A program made the position numbers and the translations under genes. A stretch of DNA of 64,000 bases from Kingdonia uniflora (lineage: Eukaryota > Streptophyta > Magnoliopsida > Ranunculales > Circaeasteraceae), in NCBI GenBank assembly GCA_014058105.1, contig JACGCM010001311.1, positions 496,001 through 560,000 of the forward strand, read 5' to 3'. This document shows positions 53,825 to 64,000 of this stretch, in pieces. How positions within the stretch are numbered: position 1 is the first letter of the stretch; each line of letters opens with the position of its first letter. The notes under the pieces were generated by a model that worked only from the letters and a program-made list of their open reading frames with translations, did no database searches and was not told the DNA's origin.

Positions 53825-55978
53825 TATCTAAATAACATACTAGTAAACAGATACAGATAATGAGAGTGAAGTAAAACAGATAGAGTAAGTTAAAGTAGAA
53901 TAATAGTAACTAATAGATTCATGATCCAAGTAACTGAGTAGTAAGAACAAAAAGGAAATATAAGAGTAACCAGAGTAAGAATAAGGAATATAAGAAAAGA
54001 AGGGAATGTGACAATGAGGGAAAAATGCAATGATATACCAATGATGTGATATGTGCTAAGTTCTAAATGTTAAATGAGTTGATGTTGAAAATGTGATGCA
54101 ATCCTATTATAATAATTAATGGTTGATCAACCGCAGCATGTTTGACTTAAAGAGATTTGTTAAAGGGATACAATGGGTACGATTTTTGTCAAACTCGACC
54201 AAGCTAGTGGATACTCACCTGATCAAAGTTTTCTGGGCTTTTCAACCCACGAAGCCAACATCCGAACTGCATTTCATTCCAAAGAATTTCAGCCTCAAGG
54301 ATAAGCTCTGTACCAGATTGTAAATACTTTCTCATACCTTCTCACACTCTCGGATGGGTTTATAAGGTATGATAGTATCCATCCTGAACCTACCTACTAT
54401 TTCAACCTGATGTAGGACTCCTGCGATCCTATCGGAGGTCAAACAATGTAGAGCTTTGTTATGTATTCGATCTCGATAAGTTCAAAGAGTTTGCATGATT
54501 TGAAAAGATGCAACAGATCCCAAGGATCACAATGTAACAGCCGTGAACCCGGTAGATAAACATAGGATAACCACCTACAGATGAGCGTGGTAACAATCCT
54601 AAACAAAATGCCCAATGACTCAGTTGCACCATCTAAACCGATGAAACAGCAACCTAACCGTCATCACAACTAAACAACCTTAGTCTCTAGAAGACTGAAC
54701 CCAACAACAAGAATGCAACTACTAGTAATTACACTAACAACTTCTAGCAAAACCTAAAGCCAATGTAACTATAGTAACTAAAGAGTTAACAGTTACGGAG
54801 AAGTAATATGAAAATAAAACCTAACTGATCACAACACTTTTATGCTCAGAGTACTACTCAAATCAACATCTATTAACTAGTTGAGGAATTTAGAAATGAA
54901 GGGAAAACTCGCCTGAAAGAAATCCCGAGTCCTGCTGAAAACCAACCTGGAAACCCAACTACGATCCGCAGAAAAGCAAATAGAACGCCTGGTAATATAA
55001 CATACACTAGGAACAACAAACAACCAACAATTTAAGGAAACGAGAATAAAATCCAAACCCTAAAAATCAAACCCTAAGTTAAATCAAGCGGAATTGACGG
55101 AAAGGAATAAGGGAATTACTTACCGAGGATAGGAGAAGAGATCACGGCAAAGCTGAGGGGAATCCATGAGCGAAGAGGAAGGTTGGATTAGGAGTGAGGA
55201 GGAGAGAGGAAAAGGTTAGGGAGGGGAGAGAGTGAAGGAGTGAAGAGAGGAGTGAAGAAATGAAGTATATAAACCCAGACGCAACTGAAATAGCGCCTCT
55301 GTTCGAACAAGGAAGATCCTGTTCTAGCAGGACAAGGCTTGTTCGAACAGAATATTACAGGAATAAAAGAAAGCAGTCCTTGGAAGATCCTGTTCGAACA
55401 GACAAAGTCCTATTCGAACTGAACTGGTCTGTTCAAAAACTTGACTTACCAGAAAAGATAAGGAATTACCAGGAGACACCACGGACCATCCCGGGCACCC
55501 CGAAACTCCACGGACCACCTCCACCACTACACAAACACTTCTACGAACCAAGGTTCCCGGAGGTGAACACACCACCTCTTCCGTCCCTCGGCAACCAAAA
55601 TGCCTAAGCCCTCAAAAAAGAATCTTTTCCTCGGGCGACCTCAGAAATCCATTGGCCACTCCAACGGTTCACCGGAACTACCCTAAATTGCACACACAGT
55701 ACATAAATACCACTACCAAACTTTCTATAGGCTCCCAAGGCCACAAAACCACCTCTAACTCCAAAACACTTCCGAACCGCCCTAAACTACTAAAAAATCT
55801 AATACTAAACCACTGAAAGGAATTAATGGATGCATAAAGGATGAGTAGAATGGATGAAAGAGTACATGCAAAAAATGAATGCGGAACTTAACGTGAAGGA
55901 AAGGAATCTAATATGCCAATGAGATTAAGAATAGGATTAAGAGTGAATATTAGGAATAATTAAATACGGTTCATTACA
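53825..55978 (-). repeat. chromovirus 5' LTR, truncated
   Basis: About 2150 bp. It matches the 3' LTR from 47924 on, so about 400 bp of the gag-proximal end is missing. It has an extra segment of about 85 bp near 53850-53935 absent from the other copy. It carries GTTCGAACAG motifs (55299-55440) and TATATA (55266-55273). Confidence 0.88.
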
Positions 55979-56016
55979 ATGAAGCTTGAGTTCATGATGC
56001 AGAATAAGCCACTACA

Positions 56017-56029
56017 ACCTCCCCCTCTT
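56017..56029 (-). other. E2 polypurine tract, abutting a decoy LTR start
   Basis: The minus strand reads AAGAGGGGGAGGT followed by TGTAGTGGCTTATTCTG. With the chromovirus removed, this lies about 186 bp inside the real LTR edge (47363), matching the arrangement in E1. Confidence 0.55.
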
Positions 56030-56250
56030 AGCCAACAGTACGAGAAGTAGGTGCGGGTGAGTGGTGTTGGTTGAGAAGCGTCATTCAATACTACAGTTAA
56101 TATCTGATAGCCTTTTCCAATGTGCATTTAGAGCTATCTGATTGTGGCTATTTGGTTTTCTAAAACTAATGGGTCTAGTCAAATGTTGTTGCATGGGGAA
56201 TCAATATTACATTTGGAATAAGGAGAGGCAGCTTTAAATGTTGATTTTAG

Positions 56251-56258
56251 TATAAAAT
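56251..56258 (+). promoter_or_regulatory. TATA box upstream of antisense ORF alpha (E2)
   Basis: TATAAAATGTACTCT on the plus strand, 98 bp before ATG 56356, with a T/C-rich stretch between. E1 has the equivalent TATAAAAGGTACTCT. Confidence 0.55.
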
Positions 56259-56355
56259 GTACTCTAACGTGAGTGGAAGGAGCCAAGTCTTTATTTTTGA
56301 GCTTTGTTTTCTCTTATTATTTCTTTAATTTTGAATTTGGTTCACGGTAGGAAAG

Positions 56356-56685
56356 ATGGTGACGACGAGGACTCAGGCCCGATAATCTAGGATTCGGAGG
56401 AAGATGGAAGAACTGCACATCAGGCATTTTGGATACCAACCGCTGCATATACCTATTCCAATTCTGGTGTCTCCCACTTATTATCTTATGTCATATGAAG
56501 AAGTGATGGAGATAGGGGATGACTATTTTCAAATTTTATATTTCCATTATCTGTTGACATCTGAGGCAGAGCGCCATAATGGTCTACAGTTGCTAACGGA
56601 GGAGGCTGTTATAACTGAAGATGAAGCGGCAGGCATTCGGCCGATGGAGTTTCACCGGTATCCTGCAATGAGTGGGTCTTATTGA
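56356..56685 (+). pseudogene. antisense ORF alpha of E2
   Basis: 330 bp. Begins MVTTRTQAR, then a TAA at codon 10 where E1 has Glu. Open again from ATG 56404 through YQPLHIPIPILVSPT, MSYEEVMEIGDDY, RHNGLQLLTEEAV to a TGA. The E1 homologue (38468-38797) has its own single stop at a different place, so both stops are secondary. Read with the stops as missense, about 60-65% of residues agree by eye. Unknown function. Confidence 0.65.
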
Positions 56686-56699
56686 AGAAATGAGGCCTT

Positions 56700-57588
56700 T
56701 TGACTGTCTCTAGCATGCGAGGAGGATGCAGAGGATCATTTTCTTCTATGGACTATAGATTTTGGCCATGAAGAAGATCTTTCATTTGTGAATTTTCATT
56801 TATAAATGTTTTTGGGACTTTACAGCAGGGGACCCGGGTTTGAAAGTTGCTTATGTGTTAGCTGCTGAGGGATAGTTCAGTTTGCCTTCTGATGTAGCTG
56901 TGAAAGTAATTTGTATAGGGTTTGTATGTAAATAGTAAATTAAAGGAATTTTATTAAAACATTGTGTAATCTGCAATGTATTATGTAACAGATAATTTCG
57001 ATCTGAATTATATTTTTGTTCCCTGAGCATGATCTTTTGGCTCGAGCTTGCTTGTGTAATTTTTTGTTTGTATAATAGGCAGCTGTAACATAGGTGTTTA
57101 TGTATCATGGGTACGACAGTAAATAGTAGTGAGGGTCGAGGTTTGAAAATTTAGAAGTGTTTGAGGATGTGATGATAAGGAAGGTAAGTAAGATGATTTG
57201 GCAGGAATAACGATATAATGTTTTATGGTATCTGGTTATTCGAGTTGGATGTCGGTGTTTTGCGAACTGTGAGGAAGGGTATATATGTATTTGTATGTGC
57301 AACTGCAGGATTGGCTTTGTCTTGTAAGTTGTTATTTGGATATTTACTCTTATAAATTATGAGGGGATACTCTATGATATGGAAACAATGATCTATTGAG
57401 ATATTTCTAGAATTGATGCGGATCTTCTGTCATTTTGCAAAGTGTTCTCGAATAATATATCTTTATGCCAAATCAGTGGGGTGATATTTCGAAGATCTTC
57501 TTGGTGGCTATAAAATCATGAATCTTAGCCGTTTATTATTTGTAACTTCTGTGGTGAGAATTTTACTCTGTAGGTAGGGTGAATAACC
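56700..57588. other. E2 stretch between antisense ORFs
   Basis: AT-rich, no frame I can support on either strand. Some similarity to E1 37800-38460 is expected, but only short words were matched (for example near 56700-56770). Confidence 0.5.
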
Positions 57589-58038
57589 ATGGTGAGGACT
57601 CGTGCTCAGCATGTGCATCAGGCAGCGGATGGTCGGTTCCAGATCAAGGTTGTAAAACTTCAGGAGCGGTATTTTTGTCGATTGTCGCAAGATGCTGTAC
57701 TCTCTGAATGGCCACTGAATCTGACCGGACTAGACAATGAAAGTAAGCGTGTAGAGTATAACCGCTTCTTCTAGTACGACGTATTTCTTAGGTAATTGCT
57801 AAGTGCTACGGTGTGGGAGTTGGCTGTTCATCAGCTCGCATGTGACAAGATTGTTGAAGAGGATGTACAGGCAGCAAATAGAGAGATAATTATGTGTAGG
57901 GAGGCGCACCATCAAGGCTACTTCAGATGTGACTGGGGGCTTGGTAAGCTCGAAGCGTGGGACCGCAAAATATGTAATTTACTTTTGGGTATTCTGTGGT
58001 TGAATAAATGTAAGGGGGATTCGAAGAGAATAAAGTAA
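57589..58038 (+). pseudogene. antisense ORF beta of E2
   Basis: Begins MVRTRAQHVHQAADGRF, then LSEWPLNLTGLDNESKRVE. Two stops (TAG, TAA) fall around 57772-57794. The same frame continues with HQLACDKIVEEDVQAAN and HHQGYFRCDWGLGKL. E1 has the homologue at 37420-37786. The N terminus (MVRTRAQ) resembles that of alpha (MVTTRTQ). The protein is unrecognised; it has a few Cys and His but no clear zinc motif. Confidence 0.6.
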
Positions 58039-58369
58039 TTTGATGTTTTAATATGATTGAATAAAGTATTCTGTTATATTCCGTGCGTACGGATATTGTG
58101 GAGAACAGCTGCAAGATTTTAACAACTGTGTAGATATCATTGAATTTTGAAAATTGAGCTATTTTAGGAATGTTGTACGATCTTGGTAGAGTACAAAAGT
58201 AAGGCAATTGGTCGCTTTTGTACTGTGTTGATGTCAGATCATCATACAAGATGATGGATTGATTTATGGAAAAGTACACTGTGATGGATTATTATCTTCG
58301 ATACAACTTCAGTCTCCTTGTATTCTAAGGGTTAGGTATTCGTTCTCCATGTTCAGTGGCGAGAATGTA

Positions 58370-59420
58370 AGAACCTTGGCCACTTTTTCTAATAATAACA
58401 AAAGGACCTTCCCAATTTTTGAACAGTTTCCCAGTGCTTACTTTTTTTTCTGTGTTTGGGAATTTTTTGTAGGACGAGGTCCTCGATCTCAAATTCTATA
58501 TGAAGAACGCGCTTGTTGTATGATCAGGCTAGAGCTTGGTGGTATCTTCCCTAATTCATGATTGCTTTGTCCCTAGTTTCTTCAATCTAATTAATGTTAT
58601 ATGCCAATTGGTATACTCAATCTTTTCATCCGTCATGGTATGGTCGTGAATGGGATGATGATACTGGGTGGGGATGATGGCTTCTGTACCGCAAGCCAGG
58701 AGGAACAGTGTGCAGCCCATTGATACTTGAGGTATTGTTCGGTAAGCCCATAACACATGTGGTATTTCTAGGAACCAATTACTTTTCTTCTCTGTTAAAC
58801 GCTTTTTTATTCCATCCACGATAGTTCGGTTAGTAATTTTGGCCTGACCATTTCCTTATGGGAAATATGGGTTGGAAGGAGAGTGCATGATATTATACTG
58901 ATTGAGGAATTTGACGATTTTGGATCTAACAAATTGAGGTCCATTGTCGATTCTGATAAGATACGGGCAACCGAAGCGGATAATGATAGTTTCCCAGATG
59001 AATTTGATGACTTTATCCTCTCGTGTGCGATACAGAGGAACTGCTTCTACCCACTTAGTGAAGTAATCCGTTGCTACTAATAGATGTTTTTGTTTTTGTG
59101 TGAAATTCCCCTACAAGGTCGAGGGCCCATCTTTTAAATCGTCATACGACGTTGCTGGAATGAAGTTTCAGGATGGGAGCTTGAATTTGAGGACCATGAC
59201 ATTTGCAGGCATCGTACTTGCTAGCAATTTCGATGGCTTGAGCTTTCATTTTGGGCCAGAAGACTCCTTGGGTAAGAGCTCGATTTACGAGAGATCGTTC
59301 TGTCATATGAGAACCACAAGTCCCTTCATGGAATTCGTATAGGAACTTCTATGCTTCTTTGTTCGACAAACATTCGAGGTACGGTCCTGTGATCGAGATT
59401 TTGGAAAGGAGGCCATTGTT
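58370..59420 (-). pseudogene. E2 integrase
   Basis: Unlike E1, the central core is present: VATDYFTKWVEAVPLYRT, then RIDNGPQFV with the second Asp, then NPYFPYGNGQAKITNRTI. The catalytic Glu is Lys (GCC AAA). The C-terminal part follows (IPHVLWAYRT, KLFKNWEGPFVII) with no chromodomain. Frame changes occur. Confidence 0.83.
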
Positions 59421-59549
59421 CATGATGTTCGCTTAGCATTATCAAGTATGCGTCTCTTTTCTGTGGAATTTGTAGGGAGTTCGCCGTCAAAATGTATTTT
59501 TAGTCTCAATATACTTGAGGTAAGGTCGTCTCCAATCATCCTCATCCTC

Positions 59550-60780
59550 TTTAACACCCCCATTATTGATAGAATTTGAGCTTAAGATGTTAATACTGGG
59601 GGTGGTTGATACTTCAATCTTTAGATAACGGGCTTCCGTACCAAGTATTCCTACCAGATACATGAGAGAGTTCGAATGTCAATTCTCCCTACGGGGTAAA
59701 TGATCGATAGTAAGTCTTTTGAATTAGCTCATCCTGTCGGGTACTGCTGCCATGTAGTTGACCATTTTTTCGTTCTTCAAGAACTTTTCTATGTAATGGT
59801 TCACAATGAGTAATGAGTCTGTATAGACAGATAGTTCAGAAACTCCAATTTCTAGAGCCATATCTAGACTATGAATCATTGCTTCATAATCGACCTCATT
59901 GTCGGTTGCTTCAAAATTGAGCCTGACAGCTTCTCAATCTTGTTATTGGAAGGTATGATAAGTACGATTCTGATACCCGACCCTATATGCCCGAAAGATT
60001 CGCCTGTTAAAAGGCGCCATCCCTTAAGAGTTACCCAGTCTGACCTTTCTTCGAATTATACTTCATGAATATCCGTACTGTCTTCTTCCCAATTAAGATC
60101 TTCGACAGAGAAGTTTGCAAGAAAATCTGCTACTGCCTAGCCCTTTTCAGAATGTCTTGGTTCAAAATGGATGTCGTGTTCGCTAAGAGTGACTGACTAT
60201 TATTGTACTAGTCAAGAATTTTCTTGTTTGGATAAGATTTCTCGTAAAGGATAATTAATCACCACTCAAGTTGAGTGGTGTCTAATTACTATCTCAATTT
60301 TTGTGATGTATAGACGAGAGCTAAGAGTAGTTTCTCGATCTTGGTATATCAGGATTCTACTGGAGTAGAAGTTTTGCTGATGAAGCAGATAGGCTTCTCC
60401 ATTTTCTCATCAAGTCAAATGAGAACAAAACATCATGATTCTTCACTAACTGTAAGATAAATGGTGAGTTCTTCCCCTTCGCTAGGTGTACTCATCACTG
60501 GTGGTGAACCCAAGTAAAGTTTGAGTTCTTGAAATGCTGCTTCATACTCTGCTATTCACTCGATCTCAGGATCTTTCTTAAGCTTTTATTTTGTTGTCCC
60601 TTCACACAATAAGTTGAACAGCGATCCGAAGACTTTTAAACGAAAAGGTTTATTATGGCAATCTTGCATGCTAACTTTTGGACGCCTTTTTTTGTTTTTG
60701 GAGAAGGCATAGATAGTAATACGTGAATATGATCTAGATCAGCTTTGATACCGTGTTTACTAATTAAGTGACCCAAGAAT
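59550..60780 (-). pseudogene. E2 RNase H and archaeal-type RNase H
   Basis: Minus-strand remnants of the gypsy RNase H (about 60100-60780) and of the second RNase H (about 59700-60050). The latter includes MALEIGVSELSVYTDSLLIV, equivalent to E1 29560-29640. Frequent stops. Confidence 0.72.
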
Positions 60781-60788
60781 TTCTCTGA

Positions 60789-61340
60789 CTAGACTCCGAA
60801 CTTACATTTATCGAGGTTGAGTTTCATCTTGTAGAAACGGAGAATTTTGAAAGTTGTGCGTAGATCTGCAATATGGTTATCCTCCTTAACACTTTTACAT
60901 AACATATCATCAACGTAGACCTCTATTATCTTTTTAAGGTGATCTATGAACATCTGTGTCATCAAGCGCTGGTAAGTGGCTCCAGGCATTCTTGAGACCG
61001 AATGGCATGACCTTATAGCAGTATAGGCTGTGTTTTGTAATAAAAACTACTTTCTCTTTATCTTCAAGTAGCATGGGTATTTGATTGTAGTCGGATACGG
61101 TATCCATCATAGACAAAAGCTCGTGTCCCAAAGTAGAATCAAGTAGGTGGTTTATGATAGGTAGTGGAAAGCTATCCTTTGGAGTATATTTGTTAAGGTC
61201 CGTGAAGTCCACGCAGACTCTGATCTTGTCATTCTTCTTTGGGGCCGCGATAATGTTAGATATCCATTCCGGGTAATTAACCTTTCGGATGAAGCCGACT
61301 TCGATGAGTTTGTCAATTTCTTTATTGACTTCGTCTTAGA
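60789..61340 (-). pseudogene. E2 reverse transcriptase
   Basis: MDFTDLNKYTPKDSFPLPII, LLSMMDTVSDYNQI, YKVMPFGLKNA, then after a frame change PGATYQRLMTQMF and the catalytic EVYVDDMLCKSV. Equivalent to E1 28130-28620. Confidence 0.87.
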
Positions 61341-61659
61341 GTCCTGGTGCTAAAGTTCTCTATTTTTGCTTGACGACTTTGACTTTTTCTTTCAGATTAA
61401 GCTTATGGTAGGCCAGATTTGGACCAATGCATGACATTTCGTAGACTGTCCAAGCAAATACATCATTGTTGTCTTTAAGGAATTGGATGATTACTTCGTA
61501 CCCTGCTGTGGGAAGAAGAGTGCCGATGAATGTCTCATGCTTGTCGTCGTTAATCTCGACGTACTCTGTAGGTTTTGCGGTGGGCAAATGGTATTATGTA
61601 GATTTTACGGTATAGTTTTCTAAAATGTTCCCTTTCGTATTCTGTAATTGCTATGCCAG

Positions 61660-62090
61660 CTATGATTTTTTTGGTTCTAGTAGAATGGTAACATAATTTT
61701 CGCATGCTCGAGCTAAATTTTGGCTGCCTTTGATTTCATAGAGGCCATCGTTCCATTCAAAATGCAACGCCAAATGATAAGTTAATAGGATAACGTGCAT
61801 ATTATGTAACCAACAACATCCCACTATCCCTAAATAATGAGACTTGGCATTGACAAAATAAAAGACCACATCAAGAGTTACTGGTCCTGCCATGATGGGA
61901 AGTATAATCTTGCCAACTCGTCTTCTTTAAATCCGTTGAATCCACATATATCAATGTCGTTAGGCTGACCTTTGTCGGCCAACCCCATTTGATCGATCGT
62001 ACTTTAAAATAATAATTTGATTGTGCTACCAGTGTCTATCATCATCGTGTGAAGTACTATGTTTCATATTTTCAACATGATCACTAAGGC
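61660..62090 (-). pseudogene. E2 aspartic protease
   Basis: MMIDTGSTIKLLF near 62040 keeps the catalytic Asp-Thr-Gly. It is followed by a stop and then MAGPVTLDVVFYFVN and GCCWLHNMHVILLTYHLAL. Equivalent to E1 27360-27680. Confidence 0.8.
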
Positions 62091-62321
62091 ATCATGGTAA
62101 GGAAAGTTGACATGTCAAACATCGCAGTCATCAAAAGAAATTCATGTGTGCTGAGAGCTGGATACTGGAAGTAAAAGAGCTTTTTTATCATGCATGGATA
62201 AATCGTGACATTGGCCGACATGTCTCCTTTTGCTCCTATTTGTCTCTTTGACAATCTGAGTCTCATCAAAATGGTAGAGTGAGATATGGCATAAATGCTT
62301 CTCGGCCACTGGTTCTTCTAT

Positions 62322-63842
62322 TTATACAGCTTCTGTAGGGCTTTTGTAAGCCCCATTCTTATAACTCTCAATCTCCATGATGTACTCGTGCATTCGCCTA
62401 TCTGCGAGGATGTATTCTAACAATCGTTGTAAGGCAAAAATAGTATTCTGTCTCATGATGTCGGACCTTGTGACGAATGCAGTATGGTTTGTTCTCAATG
62501 GGTTGAAGATACTATGCATTATGGAAGAATCTGTCTTTCTGTAGTATAAGATAAATGATGGTTATGGTCACGTTCATCTTTGGAAGACAAGGTTTTGACA
62601 AGTTACTCCCCTTTCGAGGTCACTCGTCATTGGATTTTAATCATTTCCTGTCTCCTCCTTGATCCATAACACGGTTATAATCTGGATTGGTTGACTGGTC
62701 TCGAGCTATCAATGTTGATTTCAAAGATTTTTGAGGAGACTGACTGTCAGATACCATTCGCTCCAGGTCGATATATCCGTCGACTTTTTTAATCATGTCT
62801 TCCAATGTTGTCAGCTTGTTTAAGAAGAGGTATTCCATTGCCCTGCCGTCGACGAGCAAAGCGTTGGTGAAAGCAGAAATAGTAATCTTCTGGTCGAGAC
62901 GATCTACTTTTTGAGCTAACTCTAAGAACTTTTTAGTAAACATTTTGAGCTTCACTCCTGACATCTGTTTAAGGCTAAAAGAGAGTATAGATTTTCTTCT
63001 TTGTCTCTATTGTGTGAGTAATTCTAGATGAAGATTTCGTGCAACTATTCGAAAGTTGTGATCGATCCTTCGGGCAGTGTATGAAACTACCATAAGGGTT
63101 CGCCAGATAAGCTGGTAGGAAAGAGCCGGCATGGAATGTGGTTGGACGTGGAATGTAGACCTAAAGTATCCTAGAACTCTTAGATGTGCTCCACTGAATC
63201 AGTTATTTGTACTTTTAGATCTTGGTGTAAGAAACCCAGTGGGGACCTCGCCATCCAATAGCTCCTGCGCGATCGGGCTCATCTATAATCTGTTGTGGAT
63301 TTCTTTCGTCGGAGTCTAAGCTTCGAGTAGCTCTTTGATTCATCTGTTGACATGTTCCTGAGTCACATATTGTCGAGCAGTAGTGACTGGGCACGTAAAG
63401 TGCCATTCTCCAGGATTGTGGTTGCTACTACCTTCACTTAAACACTCTTTTGCCAGGACTCGAGCTCTTCGAGGTAGATTATCATTATGTCTGACTCCCA
63501 CCAGGCTACCATCTACTTCTTGTTGGATGTCCTGGATCGGAATGGGCTCTATTTCTTGCCGTTGATGGTTTGATCGAAGTGCACCGCCAGCATGATTGCC
63601 CGTCTAAGGAGGTCATATTTTGTCATAAACGGAGATTCGCGAGCCTTCAGGTTGCACGGCTTAATTCTTATGGGCGGTGACCTGCTGACCTTGTAAAATC
63701 CTTAACATGTCCTGTACACTCGTTAACTGTTGCCCTAGAGTTGCACGTCTTTCGGTTTCAGAATTCAAAGTGGAGCGCAGATCTTCCAGTACGGCATTCT
63801 CATCCACCTAAACGATCGACGTGCTCTGACCTAGAGGTGACA
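62322..63842 (-). pseudogene. E2 gag
   Basis: Starts MSPLGQSTSIV at 63842 (then TAG). Core at 62641-62964 (KLKMFTKKFLELAQKVDRLD, INGYI-like VDGYIDLERMV). The zinc region near 62460 has lost its Cys residues. Homologous to E1 gag along its length, with several frame breaks. Confidence 0.82.
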
Positions 63843-63893
63843 TTCTAAAAGAAGATGATCAATGGTATTTTGAGACGATGGTTTGAGAACTTC

Positions 63894-63913
63894 AATTCCC
63901 ACAGACGGAGCCA
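63894..63913 (-). other. E2 primer-binding site
   Basis: The minus strand reads TGGCTCCGTCTGTGGGAATT two bases after the 5' LTR, as in E0 and E1. Confidence 0.75.
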
Positions 63914-63915
63914 AA

Positions 63916-64000
63916 TGTAATAACCTAATTCTAGGATTTGGACTCAACCTTTACATAAAATATAATAAGAACACTAATAATAACTAACACAAAAGTTTAG
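63916..64000 (-). repeat. E2 5' LTR, start only
   Basis: TGTAATAACCTAATTCTAGG and the following bases match 46831-46915; the LTR continues past the window end. Confidence 0.85.

Larger units (their letters stand above)
47520..55978 (-). mobile_element. Tekay/Del-like chromovirus (Ty3/gypsy), nested in E2
   Basis: Flanked by target duplication ATGAA (47515-47519 and 55979-55983). Minus-strand parts: 5' LTR (truncated), gag C-terminal part, protease, RT, RNase H, integrase with chromodomain, polypurine tract, 3' LTR. The long LTR (about 2.5 kb), chromodomain ending EEATWE and the GAGGACGAAATTTT motif before the polypurine tract are typical of Tekay/Del. The PBS and gag N terminus are deleted, so it is defective. 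Confidence 0.92.
46831..64000 (-). mobile_element. E2: Tat-type Ty3/gypsy element related to E1 (right end beyond window)
   Basis: 3' LTR 46831-47363; PBS 63894-63913; 5' LTR starts at 63916 and continues past the window edge. On the minus strand: gag, protease, RT, RNase H region, archaeal-type RNase H, integrase, then a short 3' region with two antisense ORFs. A chromovirus (47520-55978) is inserted close to the 3' LTR. Protein similarity to E1 is high throughout, but E2 lacks the E1 161-bp array and large antisense gene. The left target duplication would be GTACC (46826-46830). Confidence 0.88.

Noticed and set aside
56017..56029. Taking the polypurine tract as proof that the E2 LTR starts at 56016
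   Set aside because: In E1 the matching site is not the LTR edge; target duplication and 5' LTR place the edge at TGTAATA.

Overview
This is a window of plant nuclear DNA. The evidence is spliced genes with plant-type introns, telo-box motifs near a promoter, and plant LTR-retrotransposon lineages (Ty1/copia of the SIRE/Maximus type, Ty3/gypsy Tat type, and a Tekay/Del-type chromovirus), plus MITEs and a Helitron-derived scrap. A repeat-rich eudicot-like genome is the best guess; I cannot name the species. Only two host genes are recognisable, both on the minus strand in one island (13.5-24.4 kb). They are a polygalacturonase (9 exons) and a UAP56-type DEAD-box RNA helicase (11 coding exons). 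The rest is nested, mostly broken, transposable elements.

Layout. (1) 1-13532: remnant of a minus-strand copia element (copia A), cut on the left by a Tat-type element (E0; only its 5' LTR and start lie in the window). A complete copia element (copia B, 2525-13294, TSD AAAAA) is inserted in its 5' LTR. (2) 13533-24711: the genic island. (3) 24712-40732: a Harbinger/Tourist-like MITE (TSD TAA) split by a complete 15.6-kb plus-strand Tat element (E1, 24805-40392, TSD CATCC). (4) 40736-46830: AT-rich intergenic DNA with short tandem repeats, a duplicated Helitron-protein fragment and a decayed copia RT/RNase H fragment. (5) 46831-64000+: a minus-strand Tat element related to E1 (E2), whose 3' end is split by a Tekay-like chromovirus (47520-55978, TSD ATGAA).

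None of the elements looks autonomous. Copia B has lost two integrase catalytic acids. E1 has lost the integrase D,D segment. E2 has a Lys in place of the integrase Glu. The chromovirus lacks its PBS and the first part of gag. The most unusual signals are: (a) antisense genes at the 3' end of both Tat elements, including two small ORFs conserved between E1 and E2 and TATA boxes correctly placed to transcribe them; (b) arrays of the palindrome GTTCGAAC just upstream of TATA-like boxes in the LTRs of three unrelated retrotransposons; (c) a good polypurine tract that abuts a decoy LTR start 170-190 bp inside the real LTR edge in both Tat elements; and (d) a polygalacturonase with an in-frame His/Arg-rich plus Pro/Gln/Glu-rich insert near its C terminus.

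All exon coordinates were read by hand from splice signals and reading-frame continuity, not from transcripts.
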